Assembly: GCA_007116865.1 (NCBI GenBank)
Contig: SKHR01000060.1
Location: 1 to 10,369 of the forward strand
Source: Marinospirillum sp.
GTDB lineage: Bacteria > Pseudomonadota > Gammaproteobacteria > Pseudomonadales > Halomonadaceae
Direction: 5' to 3'
DNA length: 10,369 nt
Below the pieces are notes generated by a model. The model did no database searches. It had not been told where the DNA came from and saw only the letters and a program-made list of their open reading frames with translations. Shown here in pieces: positions 1 through 7,155 of the stretch. Numbering within the stretch: the first letter of the stretch is position 1; each line of letters starts with the position of its first letter. A program made the translations under genes and the position numbers.

Positions 1-152
1 TGGACTTCTTCGAAACTGGGAAGTGGCTCTTCTTCAACCTGATTGTCCGTAGTCAGGAGCAACACCAGCCCCAATAGCAAACAGGTCAGAGAAAAACTGA
101 GCAGCAAAACCTGAAAAGGGTGGCGAAAGAGATAAACCAGTTTTTTATGCAT
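1..152 (-). CDS. N-terminal part of a membrane-anchored protein, unrecognised (runs off window)
   Basis: The reading frame opens at the ATG at 152-150 and stays open to the window edge, giving 50 residues that begin MHKKLVYLFRHPFQVLLLS. A short basic start (HKK, RH) is followed by a strongly hydrophobic stretch at about residues 12-36, rich in Leu. An acidic segment (DNQVEEEPLPSFEEV) then begins. This fits an uncleaved N-terminal membrane anchor or signal sequence with the rest of the protein in the periplasm. There is no good Shine-Dalgarno sequence, but a promoter with ideal spacing lies just upstream, so the gene is probably real. It follows the response regulator on the same strand after a 75-base gap. 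I do not recognise the family from this fragment. It could be a target of the neighbouring two-component system, but that is only suggested by position. Confidence 0.6.
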   Translation of the reverse strand, partial: MHKKLVYLFRHPFQVLLLSFSLTCLLLGLVLLLTTDNQVEEEPLPSFEEV

Positions 153-165
153 CAAATTCAGGCCG

Positions 166-194
166 GCTGCTAAAAAAGAAGGCAATCTAGCAGC
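166..194. promoter_or_regulatory. inverted repeat over the -10 region and start site (candidate operator)
   Basis: GCTGCTA at 166-172 and TAGCAGC at 188-194 are perfect 7-base inverted arms separated by 15 bases. The repeat covers the -10 hexamer and the expected transcription start of the minus-strand promoter at 184-212. Neither strand has a T-tract directly after the second arm, so it does not look like a terminator. A regulator-binding site is the simpler reading, but this is inferred from position only. Confidence 0.3.
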
Positions 195-212
195 TGCCCT
201 ATGAGCGGTCAA
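184..212 (-). promoter_or_regulatory. sigma-70-type promoter for the partial membrane-protein gene
   Basis: On the minus strand, TTGACC (212-207, five of six matches to the -35 consensus) is followed after exactly 17 bases by TAGATT (189-184, four of six matches to the -10 consensus). Transcription would start near 177, giving a leader of about 25 bases before the ATG at 152. The promoter lies in the gap after the response regulator gene, so the membrane-protein gene can be expressed separately from the two-component operon. Confidence 0.5.
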
Positions 213-227
213 GGCGACACAAAACCG

Positions 228-845
228 CTAGATGAGTTCCAAAGGCTGGCATAAACGCACCAAATCCGCCAAAGAGTCCGCTTGCATTTTGCTCATCACT
301 TTACTGCGATGGACATCAACGGTTTTGGGACTGATAAACAGCCGGTCTGCAATCACCTTGGCCGGTTCACCTTTGAGCAGCAGTGACAGCACTTCTTGCT
401 CTCTTGGCGTAAGGCAGGCATAACGCTCAACCAGCTCGTTGTATTGGCTGGCTTGCAAAATCGCATGCTGATTTTCATTTAGCGCTCTTTGAATGCAGTC
501 AATCAGCTGCTGATCATTAAAAGGCTTTTCAAAAAAATCGAACGCGCCAGCTTTCATGGCACTCACAGCCATCGCCACATCACCATGCCCAGTGAGCAGA
601 ATCACGGGCAAACAAGGGTCGAGTGTTTTGAGATGTTTTTGTAGTGCCAGCCCACCCATTCCCGGCATGCGGACATCAAGCAACAAGCAGCCAGGTGTTT
701 TTGGAGAGTAGGCCTCCAGAAAGCGCTGCGCATCTGCATAACCCTGAGCATCGATACCCACCGAGCCCAGCAACCAAGCCAGCGATTGGCGCACCTGTTG
801 ATCATCATCGACGATCCACACCTGTGGGTTATCGGTCATTGGCAT
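228..845 (-). CDS. FixJ/TtrR-type response regulator (receiver + LuxR-type HTH)
   Basis: A 205-residue two-domain response regulator. The receiver domain (about residues 8-122) has the acidic cluster D13-D15, the phosphoacceptor D57 in LLLDVRMPG, T85 and K107 in EKPF. A LuxR/FixJ-type helix-turn-helix follows (about 143-200), with LTPREQEVLSLL and ISPKTVDVHRSKVM. It should bind DNA after phosphorylation by the kinase encoded just upstream. The ATG at 845 overlaps the kinase gene by 17 bases. A second ATG at 839-837 (Met3) lies seven bases after a GGAG and may be the true start, giving 203 residues; the overlap implies translational coupling. The length and domain order match the FixJ, DctR and TtrR group. 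TtrR is the best guess because of the partner kinase. The target genes are unknown, and nothing in the window is an obvious regulon member. Confidence 0.93.
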   Translation of the reverse strand: MPMTDNPQVWIVDDDQQVRQSLAWLLGSVGIDAQGYADAQRFLEAYSPKTPGCLLLDVRMPGMGGLALQKHLKTLDPCLPVILLTGHGDVAMAVSAMKAGAFDFFEKPFNDQQLIDCIQRALNENQHAILQASQYNELVERYACLTPREQEVLSLLLKGEPAKVIADRLFISPKTVDVHRSKVMSKMQADSLADLVRLCQPLELI

Positions 846-2652
846 TCTCCGTTGGTCCTTTAAATCCTGGTAATATCAGCAGCGCTTCTGCTCCACCAGC
901 GGGATGGTCGTGCAGCATCAGTTGCCCGTGATGCGCTTCGGCCAGGGTTTGACTCAGGCGCAGACCCAGGCCCATGCCTTCAGGTTTGGTGGTAAAAAAT
1001 GGATCAAACAGGTGGGACTCAATTGCTTTGGGGATTCCAACCCCTGTGTCGATCACATGAATCGCCACCCTGTCCTGAATCTCTGTCACCCGCAAGCTAA
1101 GTCGACGTTGGGGCTGTGCCTGCATTGCATCGACCGCGTTAGCCAGCAGGTTTACTAAAATCTGCAAAAGCTGGACCCGGTCACCCTGTATCAGCCAGTC
1201 GGGTGGACAGGGCGAATAGTCCAGTTCCACTTGATGCTGCCTAAAGCTTGCCTGCATAAATTCCAGCGCCTCAACCAGCAGCGGGTGCAGTGCAATCACC
1301 TCCGTGTTGGGTGTTTCTTTACGCAAGAATGCACGCAGGTTCTTAATGATTGAACCCGCCTGCTCCCCCTGAGCGGCGATCAGCTCGCTGGCCTGCAGCA
1401 ATTTGTCTCGATGCTCGAAATCAGCTGCCTGGGGGGTGTTCAGATAACGATAACAACCATTGGCGTAGTTGACGATCGCGGTCAGTGGCTGGTTCAACTC
1501 ATGCGCCAGCCCTGCGGCCAGCTCACCCATCAGTGCAAAACGCGACAAGTGCAGCAGCTCACTCTGGCGCTGGTGAGCGGCGGCTTCTGCCTGGCGCTGC
1601 TCTTTAAGCGACTGATCCAACTCACGAGTTCGCCGTCGAACCAGGTATTCTGCCCTCAGGTGGTGCATGAAACCCAGCAACATGAACAGCATCAAGCCCA
1701 ACAGCCAAAACCGATACTGGTGCACAAAAGCAGCGAAAGGATTCAATGGAAAAGCGGCAAACGGGCCCAGTCGTAAGCGCTCAAATACATCGTACACCGG
1801 CCGGTAGGAAAGCGGTGCCGCCCACTTGTAAGCAACCCCTTGCGGAGTTTCGACCTGAACCTGTAGCAGCACCTGTAGCACCTGCCGCGCCAAGTGCGGG
1901 TCGGTGGTCCCCAACTGCAAAAAAGGCCAGTCGGGATACAGGGGGGTCGACACCCAGCAGGGGTGGTTCGGTAGCTGTAAATCAATGACCGGGCGATAGT
2001 CTGACTGCACCAGTTTTCCTTCTCTGGCCAGGCTTTCCAATAAACAGCTTCTCAGGATGATGGCGTCAACCTGACCCTCATCCAGTATCTGGATTAAATT
2101 TTCCATTGGAAAGCCGGTAAAAACCCATTGCCCGATGTCACGCTGCACGTTCAACCCTGCACGCTCCAGCTTGTCGCGCACCAACTGAAATCCACCAAAA
2201 GCATCCGCAGAAACTGCACCAATGCGCCGATCCTTGAGATCGGTCCAATCCTGAATGGAGTCAGCTTGTGCCAGAGTGACCACAACAGAACCCACCACCT
2301 GAAGTGGTGGATCAAGATCTGGCGCTTGCAGGGTGGCGATTGGAGACACTGAATAGCGGTCGTTCAATTGCACATAGTGACCTGGATTGGTCATCACAAA
2401 ATCCACACGCCCTTCTGCAACCGCTTGTTCAAGCTCTGCCAGGGGTAAAAACTCCACCTCAAAAACATGATCAGGCAACTGATTTCGCAGAGCGATGAGC
2501 GTGGGTTCCAGGGTTGTTTCTATGGCTTCAGCGTCGCGCCAGGCCAAAACACCCAGCGTGATATCGCGCGCACTGGCCGATAGACTTGAACTGAGCAGCA
2601 GCGCAAAAAGGCATCCTTGTATCCAGTAGTGGGGAGCAGCAAAACCCAGCAT
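829..2652 (-). CDS. sensor histidine kinase with periplasmic PhnD-like domain (TtrS-like)
   Basis: A 607-residue membrane sensor kinase. A signal sequence (about residues 1-28, likely cleaved after ASA) precedes a periplasmic region (about 30-290) that resembles the PhnD/phosphonate-binding solute-binding family. It carries LGVLAWRD near its start, GRVDFVMTNPGHY (81-93), and Cys203 and Cys232. One membrane helix (about 315-331) leads through a charged coiled linker (335-365) to the HisKA domain, with His384 in GLAHELNQPLTAI. The ATPase domain has the N-box (NLLANAVDA, 501-509), DTGVGI (535-540), FDPFFTTK (549-556) and GMGLGL (559-564). All catalytic motifs are intact, and there is no PAS domain. 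The architecture is that of the tetrathionate/thiosulfate sensors TtrS and ThsS, but no reductase genes lie nearby, so the ligand is open. AGGA seven bases before the ATG is a fair ribosome site. The gene is divergent from argH. Confidence 0.9.
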   Translation of the reverse strand: MLGFAAPHYWIQGCLFALLLSSSLSASARDITLGVLAWRDAEAIETTLEPTLIALRNQLPDHVFEVEFLPLAELEQAVAEGRVDFVMTNPGHYVQLNDRYSVSPIATLQAPDLDPPLQVVGSVVVTLAQADSIQDWTDLKDRRIGAVSADAFGGFQLVRDKLERAGLNVQRDIGQWVFTGFPMENLIQILDEGQVDAIILRSCLLESLAREGKLVQSDYRPVIDLQLPNHPCWVSTPLYPDWPFLQLGTTDPHLARQVLQVLLQVQVETPQGVAYKWAAPLSYRPVYDVFERLRLGPFAAFPLNPFAAFVHQYRFWLLGLMLFMLLGFMHHLRAEYLVRRRTRELDQSLKEQRQAEAAAHQRQSELLHLSRFALMGELAAGLAHELNQPLTAIVNYANGCYRYLNTPQAADFEHRDKLLQASELIAAQGEQAGSIIKNLRAFLRKETPNTEVIALHPLLVEALEFMQASFRQHQVELDYSPCPPDWLIQGDRVQLLQILVNLLANAVDAMQAQPQRRLSLRVTEIQDRVAIHVIDTGVGIPKAIESHLFDPFFTTKPEGMGLGLRLSQTLAEAHHGQLMLHDHPAGGAEALLILPGFKGPTENANDR

Positions 2653-2800
2653 CAGACAATCCTAAACATAGAAGTCATTTGCTACCTTAACGGAAAGCCA
2701 GGGCCGGATCAAAGAACAAACATGGCAGGCGACTTAACTGCCCCGCCTCTGTTAAACTGCGGCTATTTTTTATGGCTTTTTGCAGGAGTCGATTCCCGTC

Positions 2801-4225
2801 ATGAGTGAACAACCACATCCAGCTGCCGATGCCGATAAACTTTGGGGCGGGCGCTTTAATGAGCCCACCGACGCGTTTGTCGAGCGTTTTACTGCGTCGG
2901 TCACCTTTGATCAGCGGCTTTACAAGCATGATATTCAGGGTTCCATTGCCCACGCGACCATGCTGGCCAAGGTGGGGGTGCTCACCGACGCCGAACGCGA
3001 TGCGATCATTGAGGGTTTGCAGTCCATTGAGGCGGAGATAGAGGCCGGGCGTTTTGAGTGGTCGATCCTGTTGGAAGATGTGCACATGAACATTGAATCT
3101 GCACTGACCCAACGCATCGGCATTGTCGGCAAAAAACTCCACACCGGGCGCTCACGCAATGATCAGGTGGCTACCGATGTGCGTCTTTACCTGCGCGATG
3201 CGATTGACCTGAGCGCCAGCGAATTGACGCGCCTGCAAAGCGGCCTGATCGAGTTGGCGCAGCGCGAAGCCGAGACCATCATGCCGGGCTTCACCCATTT
3301 GCAAACGGCCCAGCCAGTGACCTTTGGGCACCATCTACTGGCCTGGAATGAAATGCTGCAAAGAGACTATGAGCGCCTGATGGATCTGCGCAAGCGGGTC
3401 AATATTCTGCCCTTGGGCGCGGCAGCTTTGGCCGGCACCACCTACCCGATTGATCGCACCTTCACCGCTGAGCTGCTGGGCTTTGACCGTGCCAGTGAGA
3501 ACTCGCTGGATTCGGTTTCGGATCGTGATTTTGCGATCGAATTTACCAGCTTTGCCAGCCTGCTGCTCATGCACCTGTCACGCATGAGTGAAGAGCTGGT
3601 GTTATGGACCAGCGCTCAGTTCAACTTTATTGATCTGCCCGATCGCTTTTGTACCGGCAGCTCAATCATGCCGCAAAAGAAAAACCCCGATGTGCCTGAG
3701 CTGGTGCGCGGTAAAAGCGGCCGGGTCTTTGGTCACTTGATGAGCCTGCTCACCCTGATGAAGTCCCAGCCCCTGGCCTACAACAAGGACAATCAGGAAG
3801 ATAAAGAGCCGCTGTTTGATGCGATTGATACGGTTCAGGGCTGCTTGCGTGCCTTTGCCGACATGGTGCCTGCACTGGTCCCACGACGTGAAGTCATGCG
3901 CGAAGCCGCCCGTCGTGGTTTTGCCACCGCAACCGATCTGGCGGATTATCTGGTACGCAAGGGCGTGGCTTTTCGGGATGCGCATGAGATTGTTGGCAAG
4001 TCCGTCGCCTACGGGGTTGAGCAGAATAAAGATCTGGCCGACATGTCCCTGGCTGAGCTGCAGGTATTTTCATCACAGATTCAGGCTGATGTGTTTGATG
4101 TATTGACCCTAGAAGGCTCGGTAGCAGCCCGTGACCATCTTGGCGGCACTGCACCGAATCAGGTGCGTGCGGCAGCAACTCGTGCGCGCAATCGCCTGCG
4201 TCAACGCAGTGGGCAGGCCGACTGA
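2801..4225 (+). CDS. argH: argininosuccinate lyase
   Basis: A 474-residue cytoplasmic enzyme that splits argininosuccinate into arginine and fumarate, the last step of arginine synthesis. It belongs to the fumarase/aspartase superfamily. Visible markers are LWGGRF near the N-terminus (14-19), HTGRSRND (114-121), the catalytic-histidine segment FTHLQTAQP (164-172) and the flexible signature loop GSSIMPQKKNPD (286-297), which carries the catalytic serine. I chose the ATG at 2801 (MSEQPHPAADADKLWGG) rather than the in-frame TTG at 2780. The AGGAG at 2784-2788 lies inside that longer version and sits 12 bases before the ATG, and the family normally starts just before LWGGRF. It is the first gene of a plus-strand operon, and its stop codon shares a base with the start of lptM. 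The 148-base divergent gap holds no promoter I would trust. Confidence 0.97.
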   Translation: MSEQPHPAADADKLWGGRFNEPTDAFVERFTASVTFDQRLYKHDIQGSIAHATMLAKVGVLTDAERDAIIEGLQSIEAEIEAGRFEWSILLEDVHMNIESALTQRIGIVGKKLHTGRSRNDQVATDVRLYLRDAIDLSASELTRLQSGLIELAQREAETIMPGFTHLQTAQPVTFGHHLLAWNEMLQRDYERLMDLRKRVNILPLGAAALAGTTYPIDRTFTAELLGFDRASENSLDSVSDRDFAIEFTSFASLLLMHLSRMSEELVLWTSAQFNFIDLPDRFCTGSSIMPQKKNPDVPELVRGKSGRVFGHLMSLLTLMKSQPLAYNKDNQEDKEPLFDAIDTVQGCLRAFADMVPALVPRREVMREAARRGFATATDLADYLVRKGVAFRDAHEIVGKSVAYGVEQNKDLADMSLAELQVFSSQIQADVFDVLTLEGSVAARDHLGGTAPNQVRAAATRARNRLRQRSGQAD

Positions 4226-4377
4226 TGCTGCGCCGATGCATCGCTCTAGCTCTTTTCGCCAGCGCCTTGCTGCTCGCTGCCTGCGGTCAGAAGGGTGACC
4301 TCTATTTGCCGCTGGATGCCTCTGAAACCCTGATTCAATTACCAAGCGAAAACCATGGACCACTTTCAATATCGTGA
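4225..4377 (+). CDS. lptM: LPS-assembly lipoprotein LptM (YifL family)
   Basis: A 50-residue lipoprotein precursor that is easily missed because of its size. MLRRCIALALFASALLLAACGQKGDLYLP contains a basic start, a hydrophobic segment and a lipobox (Leu17-Ala-Ala-Cys20). The sequence right after Cys20, GQKGDLYLP, is the hallmark of the LptM/YifL family, and the mature lipoprotein would have only 31 residues. In E. coli, LptM helps the LPS transporter LptD mature; the same role is inferred here. Its ATG overlaps the argH stop (TGATG), and its last 23 bases overlap the start of lysA, so translation of all three is probably coupled. The position before lysA-dapF is the common gammaproteobacterial arrangement. 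It is shorter than the E. coli protein (about 67 residues), with a short, poorly conserved tail. Confidence 0.9.
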   Translation: MLRRCIALALFASALLLAACGQKGDLYLPLDASETLIQLPSENHGPLSIS

Positions 4378-5611
4378 TGGCGAGCTTTTCGCCGAAGATT
4401 TACCACTGCAAAGTCTTGCCAATGACTTTGGCACGCCTTTGTATGTTTACTCACGCGCCACCCTGGAGCGCCACTTTCGTGCCTACAGTGATCCGCTGAC
4501 CCAGCATCCGCACCTGATCTGCTATGCCGTCAAGGCCAACTCCAGCCTGGCCCTGCTCAGCCTGCTGGCACAGCTGGGCGCGGGGTTTGATATTGTCTCG
4601 CGTGGGGAGCTGGAGCGGGTACTGGCCGCGGGTGCCGATCCTTCGCGGGTGGTTTTTTCCGGTGTGGGCAAACAAACTCACGAGATCCAGCGCGCACTGG
4701 CATTGGGCATCAAGTGTTTTAATGTGGAGTCCATTCCTGAGCTGGAGCGGATTCAACAGATTGCTGAACAGATGGGTGTGAAAGCACCGATCTCTTTACG
4801 TGTGAATCCGGATGTAGACCCGCAGACCCATCCGTATATTTCCACCGGCCTGAAAGCCAACAAGTTTGGCATCGGCTTCGAGCTGGCATTGGCGGTTTAC
4901 CGTCAGGCGGCTCAGATGGACCACCTGCAGATTGTCGGGGTGGATTGTCATATCGGCTCGCAAATCACTCAGTTGGCGCCCTTTTTGGATGCGCTGGATC
5001 GCCTGTTGGTACTGGTGGGTCAGCTCGCCGATGAGGGCATCCACCTGCAGCATCTGGATCTGGGTGGTGGCCTGGGTGTGCGTTATAACGATGAAACCCC
5101 CCCGCTGCCCAACGAGTATGTCGAGGCCCTGCTGACGCGTTTGGGTGATCATCGTTTTGAACTGATTTTTGAGCCAGGCCGAGCCATAGCCGCAAATGCC
5201 GGTGTGCTGCTGACCCGCGTGGAATATCTGAAAGAAGGCCAGGAAAAACACTTTGCCATCGTTGATGCAGCAATGAACGACCTGCTGCGACCCGCGCTTT
5301 ATGGGGCCTGGCAGGCGATTGTGCCCGTGGTTCCGCGTCAGGGCCCTGAGCGCTTGTGGGATATTGTTGGCCCCGTGTGCGAAACCGGTGACTTTCTGGG
5401 CAAGGATCGCAGTCTGTGTTTGCAGCCGGGTGACCTGCTCGCAGTACGCTCCGCTGGTGCCTATGGCTTCACCATGGCCTCGAACTACAACAGCCGCAAC
5501 CGCCCAGCAGAGGTGTTGGTTGATGGAGCTCAGCGCCACCTGATTCGCCAGCGTGAAAGTTACGAACAACAGATGGCCGGTGAAATCATCCCGCCCCTGG
5601 CTCAGGAATAA
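4355..5611 (+). CDS. lysA: diaminopimelate decarboxylase
   Basis: A 418-residue PLP enzyme (alanine-racemase-like fold type III) that decarboxylates meso-diaminopimelate to L-lysine. YAVKAN (57-62) holds the PLP-binding lysine, K60. VDCHIGSQ (His199) stacks on the cofactor, and GGGLGV (237-242) and EPGR (273-276) bind its phosphate. CETGDFL (Cys342) and AGAY (Tyr370) complete the active site, in part across the dimer interface. Length and all motifs are normal. The start MDHFQYRDGELFAED matches related LysA proteins. It has only a weak purine-rich stretch upstream and starts inside lptM, so translation probably depends on ribosomes finishing lptM. dapF follows six bases after the stop. Product and substrate thus sit side by side: DapF makes meso-DAP and LysA consumes it. 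Confidence 0.97.
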   Translation: MDHFQYRDGELFAEDLPLQSLANDFGTPLYVYSRATLERHFRAYSDPLTQHPHLICYAVKANSSLALLSLLAQLGAGFDIVSRGELERVLAAGADPSRVVFSGVGKQTHEIQRALALGIKCFNVESIPELERIQQIAEQMGVKAPISLRVNPDVDPQTHPYISTGLKANKFGIGFELALAVYRQAAQMDHLQIVGVDCHIGSQITQLAPFLDALDRLLVLVGQLADEGIHLQHLDLGGGLGVRYNDETPPLPNEYVEALLTRLGDHRFELIFEPGRAIAANAGVLLTRVEYLKEGQEKHFAIVDAAMNDLLRPALYGAWQAIVPVVPRQGPERLWDIVGPVCETGDFLGKDRSLCLQPGDLLAVRSAGAYGFTMASNYNSRNRPAEVLVDGAQRHLIRQRESYEQQMAGEIIPPLAQE

Positions 5612-5617
5612 ACGGCC

Positions 5618-6448
5618 ATGTTATTGCACTTCACCAAGATGCACGGCCTCGGCAATGACTTTATGGTGGTTGATCTGATCAGCCAGAAAGCCCGCCTAAG
5701 ACCAGAGCAAATCCGCCGCCTGGCTGATCGTCACTTCGGTATCGGCTTTGACCAGTTGCTTGCAGTTGAAGCCCCAAGGTTGCCAGAGGCGGACTTTCGT
5801 TATCGAATTTACAATGCCGATGGCTCAGAAGTGGAAAACTGCGGCAACGGTGCTCGCTGCTTTGCAGTTTTTGTGCGCGACAAAAAACTCACCCACCAGA
5901 CCCGCATCAAGGTCGAAACCCTGGGCGGCCTGCTCACCCTGGATGTTGAAAAAGACGGCCAGGTCAGTGTCGATATGGGATGCCCGCGCCTGAATCCCAG
6001 CGAGATTCCCTTCAGCGCCCCGGATCGCCAGCCGAACTACCCGCTGGAAGTTGACGGCCAGACGCTCTCGGTGGGCGCCGTCTCCATGGGCAACCCCCAT
6101 CTGGTGCTACGGGTTGATAAGATCGATGAAGCCCCCGTTGCAGCGCTGGGGCCAAAACTTGAGTCTCATCCACGCTTTCCCAAGCGGGTCAACGCGGGCT
6201 TTCTTGAGGTCATCAGTCGCCAGAAGGGGCGGTTGCGCGTCTATGAGCGCGGAGTGGGTGAAACCCTGGCCTGTGGCACCGGCGCCTGTGCTGCTGTGGT
6301 CAGCGGCATTTGCCAGGGCTGGTTTGATCCCCAGGTTGAAATTCAGCTGCCGGGTGGTATTCTCACTATCCACTGGGCAGGGGAAGGCACGCAGGTCAGA
6401 ATGACCGGCCCGGCACAAAGGGTTTACGAAGGACAAATATACTTATGA
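5618..6448 (+). CDS. dapF: diaminopimelate epimerase
   Basis: A 276-residue cytoplasmic, cofactor-independent epimerase that converts LL- to meso-diaminopimelate for lysine and peptidoglycan. The N-terminus FTKMHGLGNDFMVVD is typical. The two catalytic cysteines are present: Cys75 in the segment NADGSEVENCGNGARC and Cys219 in ETLACGTGACAAV. The two halves of the protein are the expected pseudo-symmetric repeats. AGGA in the last lysA codons serves as a ribosome site for the ATG at 5618. The stop overlaps the next gene by four bases (ATGA). Confidence 0.97.
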   Translation: MLLHFTKMHGLGNDFMVVDLISQKARLRPEQIRRLADRHFGIGFDQLLAVEAPRLPEADFRYRIYNADGSEVENCGNGARCFAVFVRDKKLTHQTRIKVETLGGLLTLDVEKDGQVSVDMGCPRLNPSEIPFSAPDRQPNYPLEVDGQTLSVGAVSMGNPHLVLRVDKIDEAPVAALGPKLESHPRFPKRVNAGFLEVISRQKGRLRVYERGVGETLACGTGACAAVVSGICQGWFDPQVEIQLPGGILTIHWAGEGTQVRMTGPAQRVYEGQIYL

Positions 6449-7155
6449 GCAAGGACAATCAAGTGTCCGCAGGACTTGATGAAATCAGCGTCGAACAGTG
6501 GCTGGCCGCCCATCCTGATTTTTTCAAACAAAGAGAGCGCCTGCTGGCTCAGATGAACTTTGATCACGCCTGCGGCCAGGCCGAGTCCTTGATCCTGCGC
6601 CAACTGACCCTGCTGCGCCAACAGCTTGAGCAGATGGATCTTCGCTATCAGCAGCTGTTAGGCAATGCACGAGAAAACGAGGCTCGCCTAAGGCGCACGG
6701 AACGCCTGCTGATCGCCCTGATCGAGGCACAAACCACGGAAGAGCTCTATCAAACGCTACAAGAACAGCTGTATCGCCTGTTCCACCTGCCAGAAACCCG
6801 TTTGTGGAGTTATGCCCAGATCGACGGCTTGAACGAAGCCGACAAGAATCAAAAAAACCAGCAGCTTAGACTGTTAGGCCAAAAAACTGCTCGCTGCCTG
6901 ACCCTCACCCCGGAAACCTGTGAAATCCTCGGGCTCAACAAGCAGCAAGAGGGCTCGGCCGCCATCTGCCTGCTGAGTCATACCCGCACCCTTGGGCTGA
7001 TGGTTTTGGCTCACCGCGAGCCAAGTCATTTTAGCCGCCAGCAGGACACCCTGTTCGTGGAGTACGTCGGCAGCATTATCAGCCGCCTACTGGCAAAAGA
7101 GCGTCTGACCTTTAAGCGTCCGGCGATGACAGCGGAGATGAGCGGTCAGGGTTAG
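6445..7155 (+). CDS. DUF484 family protein (GAF-like)
   Basis: A 236-residue protein of the DUF484 family, the same family as the gene between dapF and xerC in E. coli and Pseudomonas. The N-terminal part has the typical ISVEQWLAAHPDFFKQRERLLAQM (about 14-37), followed by a heptad-like helical region (about 45-85, many Leu/Gln/Arg). The C-terminal half (about 90-225) looks like a GAF-type domain, with GSAAICLLSHTRTLGLMVLAHREPSHFSRQQDTLFVEYVGSIISRLL. The function is not established, and I see no enzyme motif. Its ATG overlaps the dapF stop (ATGA). xerC, the usual next gene, is missing; the 3' end instead overlaps engB on the other strand by 44 bases. Confidence 0.9.
   Translation: MSKDNQVSAGLDEISVEQWLAAHPDFFKQRERLLAQMNFDHACGQAESLILRQLTLLRQQLEQMDLRYQQLLGNARENEARLRRTERLLIALIEAQTTEELYQTLQEQLYRLFHLPETRLWSYAQIDGLNEADKNQKNQQLRLLGQKTARCLTLTPETCEILGLNKQQEGSAAICLLSHTRTLGLMVLAHREPSHFSRQQDTLFVEYVGSIISRLLAKERLTFKRPAMTAEMSGQG

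Noticed and set aside
166..194. Intrinsic terminator after the response regulator gene
   Set aside because: The 15-base loop is long and no T-run follows the second arm on either strand.
2730..2770. argH promoter around TAAACT (2753-2758) or TATTTT (2764-2769)
   Set aside because: Neither has a plausible -35 element at 16-18 bases, so the argH promoter cannot be placed with confidence.
2780..2800. Longer argH start at TTG 2780
   Set aside because: It would place the AGGAG ribosome site inside the coding region; the ATG at 2801 fits the family start better.
2687..3142. 151-codon minus-strand frame over the argH start
   Set aside because: It is antisense to argH and the divergent gap, with no domain and no ribosome site that stands out.
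4796..5569. 257-codon open frame on the minus strand inside lysA
   Set aside because: It lies fully antisense to a gene with all LysA motifs, its protein has no recognisable domain, and it is a typical shadow frame.
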